Part shown: one piece after another, positions 35,453-43,823 of the stretch | Layout: each line of letters begins with the position of its first letter | Position numbering within the stretch: the first letter of the stretch is position 1 | Assembly: GCF_900070325.1 (NCBI RefSeq) | Contig: NZ_LN879430.1 | Coordinates: forward strand, 1,605,379-1,669,378 | Direction of reading: 5' to 3' | Origin: Herbinix luporum | GTDB taxonomy: Bacteria > Bacillota > Clostridia > Lachnospirales > Lachnospiraceae | DNA length: 64,000 nt | Notes under the pieces: model-generated | The model's input: only the letters and a program-made list of their open reading frames with translations | Database searches by the model: none | What the model was told of the DNA's origin: nothing | Made by a program: the position numbers and the translations under genes

Positions 35453-35761
35453 TTACACCTTCCAATCCCGGTCGAGCCGCAGCAATAGATTAACTGTATT
35501 CCATACCTGCTGTCCAGCCTGCACACTATCCCCAAAAAAGCCAGCCGTCGAGCCATCCCTGCTTTCATAAAAATGGCTCGACAGCATAATGACAGCCTGC
35601 TCAGTAGTAGGCGGCATGGGGTTTTCGGCATAATATCCTTCAGGCTTTTTCTGGTAACTTTCCGCATAGGCCACTGCGGCTTTGATATACTCTTGTAAAA
35701 GTGCGTCATCTTCGCTGTGCTGCAATATGAGGTTTGCTTTAACCTTCTCCAAAAGTTCCAT
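35453..35761 (-). CDS. Head-tail connector protein, gp6-like
   Basis: 102 residues, alpha-helical (LLEKVKANLILQHSEDDALL, IKAAVAYAESYQ). It matches in size, order and pattern the HK97 gp6-like connector that docks on the portal ring. It follows the major capsid gene, as in HK97. The closing segment DSVQAGQQVWNTVNLLLRLD is typical of the family in Clostridia. Confidence 0.82.
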   Translation of the reverse strand: MELLEKVKANLILQHSEDDALLQEYIKAAVAYAESYQKKPEGYYAENPMPPTTEQAVIMLSSHFYESRDGSTAGFFGDSVQAGQQVWNTVNLLLRLDRDWKV

Positions 35762-35782
35762 GCCGCAGCACCTCCGTTTTCA

Positions 35783-36985
35783 TTAAGTTGATTTCTGCTG
35801 CAGTATCTTGACTGCTTCAGCCAGTACCAGCTTGCCATCTACACGCTGGGTTGCCATGAATCCAACTTGTCCGGTCGCAGCATACAACTCATTAAGCCGC
35901 TTAAAAACCCTGCCTTGACGGTCTGCCACCCAGTAATAAGAAAAATCGCCGAATACAATCGTTTTTGCTCCGGCGGCAATGGCTGGCATAAATGCAGAAG
36001 TTTTAACTGGACGATTGAGGATAGTATCCGGTGTTCCAGCAGTTACAGAAGGCTGCCAGAGATACTGACCGTTGTTGTCTTTGAGCTTCCTTATAGCTTT
36101 AATTGTCGAATCATTCATAATGAATACAGCGTTCCTGCGGTACGGAGACTTTAGGCTGTAGAACAAGTCCATGATCTCGTCAAGGGTAATGGCTGTTGCA
36201 CTCGCCGCAGTTACTCCTATCTCGCCACCGCCGTTATCTGCCAAGATACCGGTTGGCTTGCCAGATCCGTCACCGATAAAAAATGCTTCCTCCTCTTTTG
36301 CTCCGATTCGGCGGGCGAATTCTTTGGCTATATACTGCTCAAGGTTGAATACACTATCGTTTAACAATTCCTCTGACACCTTGATCATAGTAGCCAGCTT
36401 ATATGCGCCGATGGATACCTGTGCAAAGGAGTCATCGCTTTCGGGAATCTGGCCTTCCTCATCCACCCAGGATGCAGTACCCTTGCTTGCCACCACAGGA
36501 ATTTTCTTGTCACCGCTGGACGTGGTAATAACATTGGCAATCTGCCTAAAGATATTCTCCTCCTCCAGTGCTTCCACAAGAGTACGCTCAAAGTCGTCGG
36601 GAACAAGATATCCACCTTCGGTGTCCTCTCCAATCTGCAGCGCGTTGTGTACGTCATATTTGCGCCTGCCGCGCATCATGTTCCAGAAAGACTGCCTGTA
36701 CTCATCGCTGGCACGTCCGGTTTTTTCATTGTTGCCAGATATGGAAGTGGGTTTGTCTGTAATAGGAATATTCAACGGTTTTGACAGTTCCAAATCTATG
36801 GCAGCCTGACGCTCAAGACGCTCTATTTCTTTGCCCAGCGCAATAACGTCGGCTTCCATTTTTTCATAAGTCGCGGTATCCTCCGGTGAAAGCAGTCCGT
36901 CGTTCCCGCGTTTGCTGTCGAGGAAAGCTTTAGCAGCTTCCCATACTTTAGCGCGTTTTTCACGCAGTTCCAGTATTTTGCTCAT
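35783..36985 (-). CDS. Major capsid protein, HK97 fold
   Basis: 400 residues from the ATG at 36985, with AAGGAGG eight bases upstream. The N-terminal 100 residues are a charged coiled coil (delta/scaffold region) removed by the prohead protease. The fold proper starts near NNEKTGRASDEYRQSFWNMM. Segments EGGYLVPDDFERTLVEAL, RRIGAKEEEAFFIGDGSGKP and FGDFSYYWVADRQGR are hallmarks of the family. It forms the icosahedral shell. The protease gene is immediately upstream and its stop codon overlaps the ribosome site of this gene. Confidence 0.93.
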   Translation of the reverse strand: MSKILELREKRAKVWEAAKAFLDSKRGNDGLLSPEDTATYEKMEADVIALGKEIERLERQAAIDLELSKPLNIPITDKPTSISGNNEKTGRASDEYRQSFWNMMRGRRKYDVHNALQIGEDTEGGYLVPDDFERTLVEALEEENIFRQIANVITTSSGDKKIPVVASKGTASWVDEEGQIPESDDSFAQVSIGAYKLATMIKVSEELLNDSVFNLEQYIAKEFARRIGAKEEEAFFIGDGSGKPTGILADNGGGEIGVTAASATAITLDEIMDLFYSLKSPYRRNAVFIMNDSTIKAIRKLKDNNGQYLWQPSVTAGTPDTILNRPVKTSAFMPAIAAGAKTIVFGDFSYYWVADRQGRVFKRLNELYAATGQVGFMATQRVDGKLVLAEAVKILQQKST

Positions 36986-36998
36986 AATCAAATCCTCC

Positions 36999-37724
36999 TT
37001 AAGGTTTTAATAAAAAAAGCCGCTTTTCAAGCGACTCAATCGGGGTTCCTTTTGGTTTTTCTTTGGGTTTAAGCTTTTGCAGGATGGAATTTGTTACTGC
37101 CTGCCTGCTGAAGATCATTCCTCCTGATACTTCAAACTCGGATGGGAATGATTCATCCTCCATAAACAAGATTCCATCAGCAAAGCCAAGTTCCACCGCT
37201 TTTCTTGCGTTAAACCAGCTTTCTGCATCCATTAGGTGCGATATTTTTGCCCTGGAAAGCCCGGTTTTCAGCTCATAAGCGTTGATGATGGATTCCTTTA
37301 TTTCTTCCAGCATTGCGATAGCTTTCTCCATTTCTTCTGTATCACCGATGGCTATTGTCATTGGGTTGTGAATCATCATCATGCTGACTGGTGACATAAA
37401 GACGGCACCTCCGGCCATGGCTATAACCGAAGCAGCGCTGGCTGCAATACCGTCAATCTTTACCGTCACCTTGCCTTTGTAATCCATCAACATGTTGTAA
37501 ATTTGATTAGCTGCAAATATATCGCCGCCAGGGCTGTTGATCCAGATCGTTATATCACCCTCTCCGGACAACAGCTCGGATTTGAACTGCTTGGGAGTTA
37601 CTTCGTCTCCCAGCCAGCTTTCTTCAGCTATTGGGCCGTCAATATATAATGTCCGGCTGCCATCATCGTTTTGTATCCAGTTCCAGAAGCGGCGAACCGG
37701 TTTTTGTTTTTGTGATTTGTTCAA
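36999..37724 (-). CDS. ClpP-type prohead protease
   Basis: A serine protease of the ClpP/crotonase fold used by many HK97-type phages to cleave the capsid delta domain. DGIAASAASVIAMAGG contains the nucleophile Ser, MMMIHNPM the His, and INSPGGDIFAANQI the oxyanion GG. A TTG at 37724 with GGAGGG seven bases upstream is chosen, giving 241 residues and a 62-base overlap with the portal gene; an ATG at 37748 and a start at 37781 are alternatives. The last codons form a hairpin with a T run before the capsid gene. Confidence 0.85.
   Translation of the reverse strand: MNKSQKQKPVRRFWNWIQNDDGSRTLYIDGPIAEESWLGDEVTPKQFKSELLSGEGDITIWINSPGGDIFAANQIYNMLMDYKGKVTVKIDGIAASAASVIAMAGGAVFMSPVSMMMIHNPMTIAIGDTEEMEKAIAMLEEIKESIINAYELKTGLSRAKISHLMDAESWFNARKAVELGFADGILFMEDESFPSEFEVSGGMIFSRQAVTNSILQKLKPKEKPKGTPIESLEKRLFLLKP
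37018..37036 (-). terminator. Hairpin with T run at the end of the protease gene
   Basis: On the minus strand AGTCGCTT-GAA-AAGCGGCT (one G-U pair) is followed by seven T. It is made from the final codons of the protease and lies just before the capsid ribosome site. It may be a partial terminator or a processing/stability element raising capsid over protease levels. Confidence 0.55.
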
Positions 37725-38985
37725 CTTTTGATCCCTCCGTTTCAGCATTGTTTTTGCCTGCAAATGTACCTGCATCGGCAAGCCTGGTCATGTTACCGTT
37801 AACAAGATACAGATCTCCGCCCAACTCTGCCGGGATCCGGTTCATGTCCTCAAGCTCGCGGATATCGTTAGCAGACATCCAGCCGTTCTGTCGAGCTACA
37901 GCATAACCATTCATGCGGCTTGCATAATCACCGCGCAGAAGGCCATCTACATTGAATTTGACAAAGTATGCCCGCTTCTCTGATGGTAAAAGCAGCGCTT
38001 TTTGGAGAGCCTGTTCCCAACGCACCACCCACGGGTCAAGCGTGTATTTAACAAATTCCAGAGATTGCTGTTCGATGTTTGAAAAGCTTGACTTTTCAAG
38101 ATCTCCAACCATATGGGGAGGTACTCGGAATATCCGAGCAATTTCATTTATCTGGAACTTTCTTGTCTCTAAAAACTGTGCCTGTTCGGGTGGAATGCCG
38201 ATTGGTTGAAACTTCATTCCCTCTTCCAGAACTGCAATGCGATGAGCATTGGCACTTCCTTGATAAACAGCGTTCCAGCTTTCCCGCACCTTTGCCGGAT
38301 CCTTTAGTACACCGGGATGTTCCAGAACGCCACCCGGATTTGCTCCGTTGGCAAAAAAGGATGCACCATACTCCTCACAGGCAATAGCCATACCTATGGC
38401 GTTCTTGGCCATAGCAATAGGGGAGTATCCGATCAGTCCGTCAAAACCGAGTCCCGGGATGTGAAGAACCTCATCACTTCGTAGGTATATAAGGCCTGCT
38501 TTTGGATTAACCCTACTCTCATCGCTGTCGCGCCGATAAGTGTAAAACAGTTCTCCGTTTGGAGCCCTGTCTACCGTCATTTTGTTTGGCAAAAGTGGAT
38601 AAAGCGCCAGCACTCGTCCAGAACCGTCCCTAATAATTTGAGCGTAAGCATTTCCCCATAAAAGAAGATGGCTCATCAGTGTTTCTCGGAACACGAATGA
38701 AGTCATCTCAGGGTTTGGTTCGTCATGGAGTAAATAATAGAGCGGGTGGGTCAACGCTTTTTCTTTGCCACCGTCTTCTTTATAGCGGTACACATGAAGC
38801 GGAAGCCCGGCGATGGCTTCTGCAAGTATCCTTACACAGGCATACACTGCAGTTGTCTGCATAGCAGTCCGCTCATTGACAGCTTTTCCGCTGGATGTGC
38901 CGCCGAAGAAAAAGCTATATGCATTACCGAACAGGCTGTTTTTCGGCTTATCCCTTGCTTTGAACAAACGGGAAAATACACTCAT
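37663..38985 (-). CDS. Phage portal protein, HK97 type
   Basis: 440 residues. Features of the family: NERTAMQTTAVYACVRILAE near residue 37, GLPLHVYRYKEDG, LHIPGLGFDGLIGYSPIAMA (about 175) and IARIFRVPPHMVGDLEKSS (about 290). Twelve copies form the ring through which DNA is packaged and to which the connector docks. It starts with ATG overlapping the large terminase stop by four bases, and its end overlaps the protease start, so the packaging genes are tightly coupled. Confidence 0.93.
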   Translation of the reverse strand: MSVFSRLFKARDKPKNSLFGNAYSFFFGGTSSGKAVNERTAMQTTAVYACVRILAEAIAGLPLHVYRYKEDGGKEKALTHPLYYLLHDEPNPEMTSFVFRETLMSHLLLWGNAYAQIIRDGSGRVLALYPLLPNKMTVDRAPNGELFYTYRRDSDESRVNPKAGLIYLRSDEVLHIPGLGFDGLIGYSPIAMAKNAIGMAIACEEYGASFFANGANPGGVLEHPGVLKDPAKVRESWNAVYQGSANAHRIAVLEEGMKFQPIGIPPEQAQFLETRKFQINEIARIFRVPPHMVGDLEKSSFSNIEQQSLEFVKYTLDPWVVRWEQALQKALLLPSEKRAYFVKFNVDGLLRGDYASRMNGYAVARQNGWMSANDIRELEDMNRIPAELGGDLYLVNGNMTRLADAGTFAGKNNAETEGSKVEQITKTKTGSPLLELDTKR

Positions 38986-40586
38986 ATAATCAACAGCCCC
39001 CTTTCATCATAAATTGATCCGTTGCGTTCATCCCCGTCATGCCTTAACGCGCGGTCAAGCGCCATAATTAACGCTACCGCACCATCTATTCTCTCGGTGG
39101 ATTTTTCTTTATCCGGCTTAATGTTTCCGGCGGGATCGGTTTTGACATAGATATTGTCCATCATCCACCGCAGTACTGGATTACCACCATGGGCGATGCG
39201 TTCTTCCAATGTCAGCTTCATCAACTCTTTTGTAGGCGGCGACATATCCTTGAAACCCTGACCGAATGGAACAACCGTAAACCCCAAAGCCTCGAGGTTT
39301 TGCGTCATCTGAATTGCGCCCCAGCGGTCAAAGGCTATTTCCTTAATGTTATATTTCATTCCGAGTTCCTCAATAAAGGTTTCGATAAAGCCATAATGCA
39401 CGACGTTACCCTCAGTGGTATATAAAAAGCCTTGCCTCTCCCAGACATCATAAGGCACATGATCTCTCCGCACACGCTGATCAATATTCTCCTCCGGTAT
39501 CCAGAAAAAAGGTAGAATCTGATATTTATCAGATTCATCAAGCGGTGGAAACACCAGCACAAAGGCGGTAATATCGGTAGTAGATGACAGGTCAAGTCCT
39601 CCGTAACAGGTTCTGCCGCGCAATTTTTCTGCATCAACAGGAAACGCACACTTATCCCATTTATCCATTGGCATCCAGCGCACCGATTGTTTCACCCACT
39701 GATTTAAGCGGAGCTGACGAAATAAATTTTCCTCTGCAGGATTTTGTTTGGCATTTTCACAAGCCACTCTCAGTTTTTCGATATCAACTGTAATGCCCAG
39801 TGACGGGTTAACCTTTCTCCATACCTTTTCACTTGTCCAGTCATCGGTATCGGCTGCGCTGTAGATAACAGGGTAGAAAGTCGGATCTATCTTACGCCCT
39901 TGAAGAATATCCTCTGCTTTTTGATGTACTTCCCAGCAGATGGAATTGCGGTCTGTGCCAGCAGTTGTAATCAGGAAAAACAGCGGTTGTTTTCTTGCAT
40001 CGCCAGATCCGTGAAGCATTACATCATAAAGATCCCTGTTTGGCTGAGCATGGAGTTCGTCAAATACCACACCATGGACGTTTAGGCCATGTTTCGTATA
40101 TGCCTCCGCTGAAAGCACCTGATAAAAACTGCCTAACGGTTTATAAACCAGCCGCTTCTGTGACAGCATTGGTTTAATTCGAGATTTTAATGCCGGACAC
40201 TGTTCCACCATATCTACTGCAACATCGAAAACAATGGATGCCTGCTGACGATCAGACGCACATCCATAAACCTCGCCACCATGCTCGAAATCACCACAGG
40301 TAAGATATAAAGCAATTGCCGCTGCAAGTTCGCTCTTACCCTGCTTTTTTGGAATTTCTATATAGGCAGTGTTAAACTGCCTGTATCCGTTAGGTTTCAA
40401 GATTCCGAATATATCCCGGACAATCTGTTCCTGCCAGTCAATTAATTCAAAAGGCATTCCATACCATTCACCCTTGGTATGCTTCAGGCAGTTTATAAAA
40501 GTAACAGCGGCATCAGCCGCTTCCTTGTCATATCGAGAACCTTCCGCCATAAACTTGGTTGGTTTATACCGTTTTAACTTCCGCAG
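38982..40586 (-). CDS. terL: Terminase large subunit
   Basis: A DNA-packaging ATPase and nuclease. Walker A-like IPKKQGKSELAAAIALYL (about 90 from the start), Walker B in VVFDELHAQPN, and the nuclease Asp in YGGLDLSSTTDITAF are present. The family usually begins KLKKYKPTKFMAEGSRYD. Here a strong AGGAGG at 40600-40595 is followed after eight bases by CTG (40586), not ATG, GTG or TTG. This gives 534 residues and fits that N-terminus. The alternative ATG at 40634 lies in a terminator-like hairpin without a ribosome site. A phage terminase starting with CTG is unusual. Confidence 0.88.
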   Translation of the reverse strand: MRKLKRYKPTKFMAEGSRYDKEAADAAVTFINCLKHTKGEWYGMPFELIDWQEQIVRDIFGILKPNGYRQFNTAYIEIPKKQGKSELAAAIALYLTCGDFEHGGEVYGCASDRQQASIVFDVAVDMVEQCPALKSRIKPMLSQKRLVYKPLGSFYQVLSAEAYTKHGLNVHGVVFDELHAQPNRDLYDVMLHGSGDARKQPLFFLITTAGTDRNSICWEVHQKAEDILQGRKIDPTFYPVIYSAADTDDWTSEKVWRKVNPSLGITVDIEKLRVACENAKQNPAEENLFRQLRLNQWVKQSVRWMPMDKWDKCAFPVDAEKLRGRTCYGGLDLSSTTDITAFVLVFPPLDESDKYQILPFFWIPEENIDQRVRRDHVPYDVWERQGFLYTTEGNVVHYGFIETFIEELGMKYNIKEIAFDRWGAIQMTQNLEALGFTVVPFGQGFKDMSPPTKELMKLTLEERIAHGGNPVLRWMMDNIYVKTDPAGNIKPDKEKSTERIDGAVALIMALDRALRHDGDERNGSIYDERGLLII

Positions 40587-40623
40587 CTTTGCCGCCTCCT
40601 TTCCTAAAATTGAGCAAGAAAAA

Positions 40624-40647
40624 AGGAACCTCATGGATGAAGTTCCT
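40624..40647 (-). terminator. Terminator upstream of the large terminase gene
   Basis: Stem AGGAAC / GTTCCT with a 12-base loop, followed on the minus strand by six to seven T. It would limit read-through from the small upstream genes into the packaging genes. Confidence 0.55.
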
Positions 40648-40688
40648 CTCTAAAGTGGATTTCTATGAAACTTGTTACGTTATAAACG

Positions 40689-40883
40689 TTATCGTTTGCC
40701 TGTCAGGATAAACTCGGCATATTCTTTCTTGTGTTCATTAAGAAATACTACTAATTCATAAAACCCCATTTTATATGCCTCTTCCTGTACTCTTGGCAAG
40801 TCAAACATATTACAGGCACCGCTGTCCCGTATGGCTATAATCTGCCGATAAATCTTATCAGTTATCAGATTCTCGTTACCCAT
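40689..40883 (-). CDS. DUF5049-like small phage protein
   Basis: 64 residues. The pattern IIAIRDSGACNMFDLPRVQ and ELVVFLNEHKKEYAEFILTG is characteristic of a small helical phage protein family (DUF5049) found near terminases of Clostridia phages. Function unknown. It is 3 bp after the cyclotransferase gene and belongs to the same cassette. Confidence 0.75.
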   Translation of the reverse strand: MGNENLITDKIYRQIIAIRDSGACNMFDLPRVQEEAYKMGFYELVVFLNEHKKEYAEFILTGKR

Positions 40884-40886
40884 GTC

Positions 40887-41354
40887 CTACACCTCTGACT
40901 TCTCTGCCGCTGAAATTGAATCTCTTACCGCTTTATTGAGAAACGAAATATCAAAACCCGCATCTATATAGCCCTGCCGAATCACCTCGTAATAGTAACG
41001 ACCCGGTGCTCCCAAAGGTCTACCTTCATTCATGATATACACCATTGCGGGTACCCACTGCCCTTTGAAACGTACCTTAACCGTTTCTTTCCGGTATAGA
41101 TGCGGATAACCTTCATATCTGTCCAGCGCCTTCTCATCATTAGGCGTGATTCTCCAAAGCAGTACCGGTACGCTTTCACCTTTTTGTTTTTCTATTGTCG
41201 CTACTGCGCCGCCGTTCCCGCCTCGGAACAACAGCCGGTAGCCTGTGAGTTTTGCACTCCCCAACACCTTCGCCGTTGGACAGCGGTATGCCATTTGCTT
41301 CAAGTTCAGGTTGCTTCCATATGCTAAATATATTGTTCCTTTTTCTTTGCTCAT
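40887..41354 (-). CDS. Gamma-glutamylcyclotransferase-family (AIG2-like) protein
   Basis: 155 residues with the GGCT fold signature: IYLAYGSNLN at residues 8-17, the loop RYEGYPHLYRKETVKV and a conserved Glu (about 80). Enzymes of this fold release 5-oxoproline from gamma-glutamyl amines or isopeptide-linked Glu. It is next to an amidoligase gene 64 bp upstream. Known comparative work on amidoligases noted their association with cyclotransferases, suggesting that one adds and the other removes or cyclises a gamma-glutamyl-type bond. The substrate in this phage is unknown. GGAGGATGATACG precedes the ATG. Confidence 0.87.
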   Translation of the reverse strand: MSKEKGTIYLAYGSNLNLKQMAYRCPTAKVLGSAKLTGYRLLFRGGNGGAVATIEKQKGESVPVLLWRITPNDEKALDRYEGYPHLYRKETVKVRFKGQWVPAMVYIMNEGRPLGAPGRYYYEVIRQGYIDAGFDISFLNKAVRDSISAAEKSEV

Positions 41355-41386
41355 CGTATCATCCTCCTTGTGTGTACCGCAGGCTA

Positions 41387-41404
41387 GGGGCGGCTCTCCG
41401 CCCC
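41387..41404. repeat. GC-rich hairpin between cyclotransferase and amidoligase genes
   Basis: Perfect seven-base stem GGGGCGG / CCGCCCC with a CTCT loop, no T run. It sits in the only gap of the cassette and may act as an mRNA stability or processing element. Confidence 0.5.
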
Positions 41405-41418
41405 CAGCACCCGGTTAT

Positions 41419-42318
41419 CTATGCTGCCCGAAACCGCCATGCCGCGTTGCCGTCGAGGTGTTTGCAAAGGTGCTCCCGGCAGTTTTTGAACTCGTCACCG
41501 ATAAGCCCTATGCGGTTGAGGTATGTCCGCATGGCAAATTTCTCATTTTCAACCTGCGGCTTCTTGCTGGAAGCGCATTTTTGGGTCAGGGCCTGATGAT
41601 TTAGCGCCAGGGCAAGCACTACGTAGCTTCTTATTTTCCCCGCATGAAGTTCGCTGTTGAAACCGCGAAGTTCAATCGTCCCGTTGCCGTTGAAAAAACT
41701 GTGCAGGTTCAGAAAATGGTACCTGCTGTTGTGGTAATGGGTACTCCGGCTTTCGCTGTAACCCTCGTACCAGATGCTCTCAATTGCCGCCATGGTTTTG
41801 GGCTTACGCCGGTTCATCTTTTCAACCAGTGCCGCATCCATCTTCTTGCAAAACCGTATCCTGTCCGGCTCAATCTGCAATGCCTTATAGAAAAGATCAT
41901 TCTTGCTGGCGATTATATTGATAAAATTGCGGATGCTGCGCGGCGTGTGGTTTGCCCCGTCTATATGGATATGGATTCCGCAGCTTGTGTTTGCAAAACC
42001 TCCCGCCTTGCGGAGCCTCCTTATCAATTCTTGCAGGGTTTCAATATCCTCGCGGTATGTCAGTATCGGGCTTACCAGCTCAACACTGTATTCCCGTCCT
42101 GCTGCTTCAATCCGACCGCGCTCCTTTTTCTGAGTCCGGATGCTCCCGTCACTCATGAATTTCCATACCCGTCCGTCCGGCGCAATAACCTTTTGGGTGT
42201 CGTAGTAATCTCCGCTGGATTCAATCCTCCCGCCAAGAAAAGCTGCTGCAGTTTTGGCCGCCTGCTTCCTTGTAATCCCTGTTAATTCTACCTCGATTCC
42301 AAATCTCGTTGTAAGCAT
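41419..42318 (-). CDS. Amidoligase enzyme (COOH-NH2 ligase of glutamine-synthetase-like fold)
   Basis: 299 residues from the ATG at 42318, preceded by GAGGAG. The catalytic signatures of the amidoligase family are all there: RFGIEVELTG near the start (two acidic metal ligands), SCGIHIHID at about 127-135 and GTIELRGFNSEL at about 213. The fold is that of glutamine synthetase/gamma-glutamylcysteine ligase; the enzyme makes an amide bond between a carboxylate and an amine using ATP. It lies with a GGCT-family protein downstream and a degenerate paralogue upstream (43015-43707). Possible substrates are a virion protein side chain, a small amine or the cell wall. The role is not known. Confidence 0.85.
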   Translation of the reverse strand: MLTTRFGIEVELTGITRKQAAKTAAAFLGGRIESSGDYYDTQKVIAPDGRVWKFMSDGSIRTQKKERGRIEAAGREYSVELVSPILTYREDIETLQELIRRLRKAGGFANTSCGIHIHIDGANHTPRSIRNFINIIASKNDLFYKALQIEPDRIRFCKKMDAALVEKMNRRKPKTMAAIESIWYEGYSESRSTHYHNSRYHFLNLHSFFNGNGTIELRGFNSELHAGKIRSYVVLALALNHQALTQKCASSKKPQVENEKFAMRTYLNRIGLIGDEFKNCREHLCKHLDGNAAWRFRAA

Positions 42319-42459
42319 TGCGCTTTCTCCTCGCTTTCTCTGTGTTTTCTGCCCTTTGGCAGTGTACATTAGGCCATTGAAAACACAGGATAGCAAGGCA
42401 ATTCTGCATGAGTTTCCGCTAGATTTTGGACGATTTTTCGCATCTTAATTTGTGTACAT

Positions 42460-42690
42460 TTACAGCTTCCTGATCATATCCACACCATAAGCTGCGCCCA
42501 AGGAAGAACCGCTGTCCCAGTTGATATGTATGGTTCCGATATCATCCACAAAAGAAACTGTACCTTGATCTCCCGGTTTCAGCTTAGAGTACGGATCATC
42601 CATGCAGATAAGCTCGACGCGTGTTCCCGGCGGATACTGCTCTTTAAGGCGGAGGACAGTTTCTTTTGAAGGATAATCTCTTACACTCAT
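42460..42690 (-). CDS. DUF4314-like small phage protein
   Basis: 76 residues, probably an SH3-like beta barrel (PPGTRVELICMDDPYSKLKP then GDQGTVSFVDDIGTIHINWD). The pattern is that of the DUF4314 family of phage and conjugative-element proteins. Function unknown. It overlaps the preceding gene by four bases and belongs to the amidoligase cassette. Confidence 0.8.
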   Translation of the reverse strand: MSVRDYPSKETVLRLKEQYPPGTRVELICMDDPYSKLKPGDQGTVSFVDDIGTIHINWDSGSSLGAAYGVDMIRKL

Positions 42691-43022
42691 TGCTCGTCCT
42701 CCTTTCCAGGATAATATGCGGCGTACTTTGGATAATCCCTACCGTCCGGCATTACCAGCACTCCGTCAGACTGTCCCCGCCGCTTAACCAGCAAGCAAAG
42801 CCACACTCCATCCTCGTCAATGCGGCAAAGCCCTTTGTTTTCCTCAATAAATGTGCGGTCAACGTATAGGTCGGCAATGAAGTTGTCATAGTCAATCTTT
42901 GAAAGTTCGACAGTTTTCACAACTGCAAATCGTTTCCTCATCTCATACCGATGCGGCACCTTTAGATCCTCTATTCTAAACGGATGCTTGACAAAGAAGG
43001 CGGTGCTATGAAAATCATTCAT
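42687..43022 (-). CDS. Phage protein of unknown function in the amidoligase cassette
   Basis: About 111 residues from the ATG at 43022, which overlaps the end of the upstream gene; longer frames upstream lack a ribosome site. Sequence marks: FRIEDLKVPHRYEMRKRFAV, a central EENKGLCRIDEDGVWLCLLV and a Tyr-rich end. It probably belongs to a domain of unknown function (DUF6329-like) seen with amidoligase and DUF4314 genes, though the family name is from memory. No catalytic motif is apparent. Confidence 0.65.
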   Translation of the reverse strand: MNDFHSTAFFVKHPFRIEDLKVPHRYEMRKRFAVVKTVELSKIDYDNFIADLYVDRTFIEENKGLCRIDEDGVWLCLLVKRRGQSDGVLVMPDGRDYPKYAAYYPGKEDEQ

Positions 43023-43707
43023 TTTCGTCCACCGCCTTTGCTCTGCCTTTCCGGTACGCCCCGTTGCCGGACAGCCTTGAAAGCAGCACCTTGCGTTCGG
43101 TTTTGAAATCATCTCCTATAAATCCTAACCGAAGCAGGAAACAGCGAAAAGCGTATTTTTCATTATCTGCCGGTTTTTCGGTGCGCAGCACACGCTTCTG
43201 AGCTTTTGCCTGTTCTGCCATCTGCTTTACAAGCGTGATATACGTCTGCACCTCGTCGGCATTTAGGTTCGCGTTCCAGAAAGGGAAGGCAATCTCGTCA
43301 TTTTCAGCTAATACTTCAAGTTCCCGGTCAAGCGACAGTGCTTTCTTAATTAACGTCTCTTTGCTGGCCAGCATATTTCTAAGGTTTTCAAGGCTTGTCT
43401 CGCCAAAGCCCTCCAAAGAAAGAGTAATTGTCATGGTTCCCTCTGCAGATAAACCCGCCATATTCAGCGCGTCAATAACGGGACGGATGCTTTTGATTTC
43501 ATCAAGACGGATTTCCGGCGAGTGAACCACACTGTCCCTGTCAACCGTCCAGCTACCAGCAGTGCTCCCGTCGTTTACCTCATACGCAAAACCCGGCGCT
43601 CCGGTATAGCGCACCTGGCCTTCAAGGGCTTCAGCAATGACTAAAGCAATGGCTTTCCTATCCTGACCGACAACCTTCTGTGAAAAACGAAAGCTGTTAT
43701 TGCTCAT
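43015..43707 (-). CDS. Degenerate amidoligase paralogue
   Basis: 230 residues from the ATG at 43707, six bases after GGAGGTG. It aligns over most of its length with the amidoligase at 41419-42318. The C-terminus NEKYAFRCFLLRLGFIGDDF corresponds to NEKFAMRTYLNRIGLIGDEF, and NLRNMLASKETLIKKAL to SIRNFINIIASKNDLFYKAL. The active-site blocks are replaced: SCGIHIHID has become TMTITLSLE, and the acidic N-terminal motif and the RGFNSEL motif are absent. Inference: a pseudoenzyme, perhaps a regulatory or structural partner of the active amidoligase. Confidence 0.75.
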   Translation of the reverse strand: MSNNSFRFSQKVVGQDRKAIALVIAEALEGQVRYTGAPGFAYEVNDGSTAGSWTVDRDSVVHSPEIRLDEIKSIRPVIDALNMAGLSAEGTMTITLSLEGFGETSLENLRNMLASKETLIKKALSLDRELEVLAENDEIAFPFWNANLNADEVQTYITLVKQMAEQAKAQKRVLRTEKPADNEKYAFRCFLLRLGFIGDDFKTERKVLLSRLSGNGAYRKGRAKAVDENE

Positions 43708-43760
43708 GCCGTTCACCTCCCCTCAAATAAGCTAAACCATTTCTGATTCCCATAAAAAAT

Positions 43761-43782
43761 CCCACCTTTCCTTTTTGGTGGG
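43761..43782 (-). terminator. Terminator after the first methyltransferase
   Basis: CCCACC / GGTGGG stem with a ten-base loop, followed by ATTTTTTAT on the minus strand. It lies 40 bp past the stop of the methyltransferase at 43824-45077. Confidence 0.65.
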
Positions 43783-43823
43783 GTACATTAACGCTCTGTT
43801 TTGAGGGGAAAGCAAGGATATTT

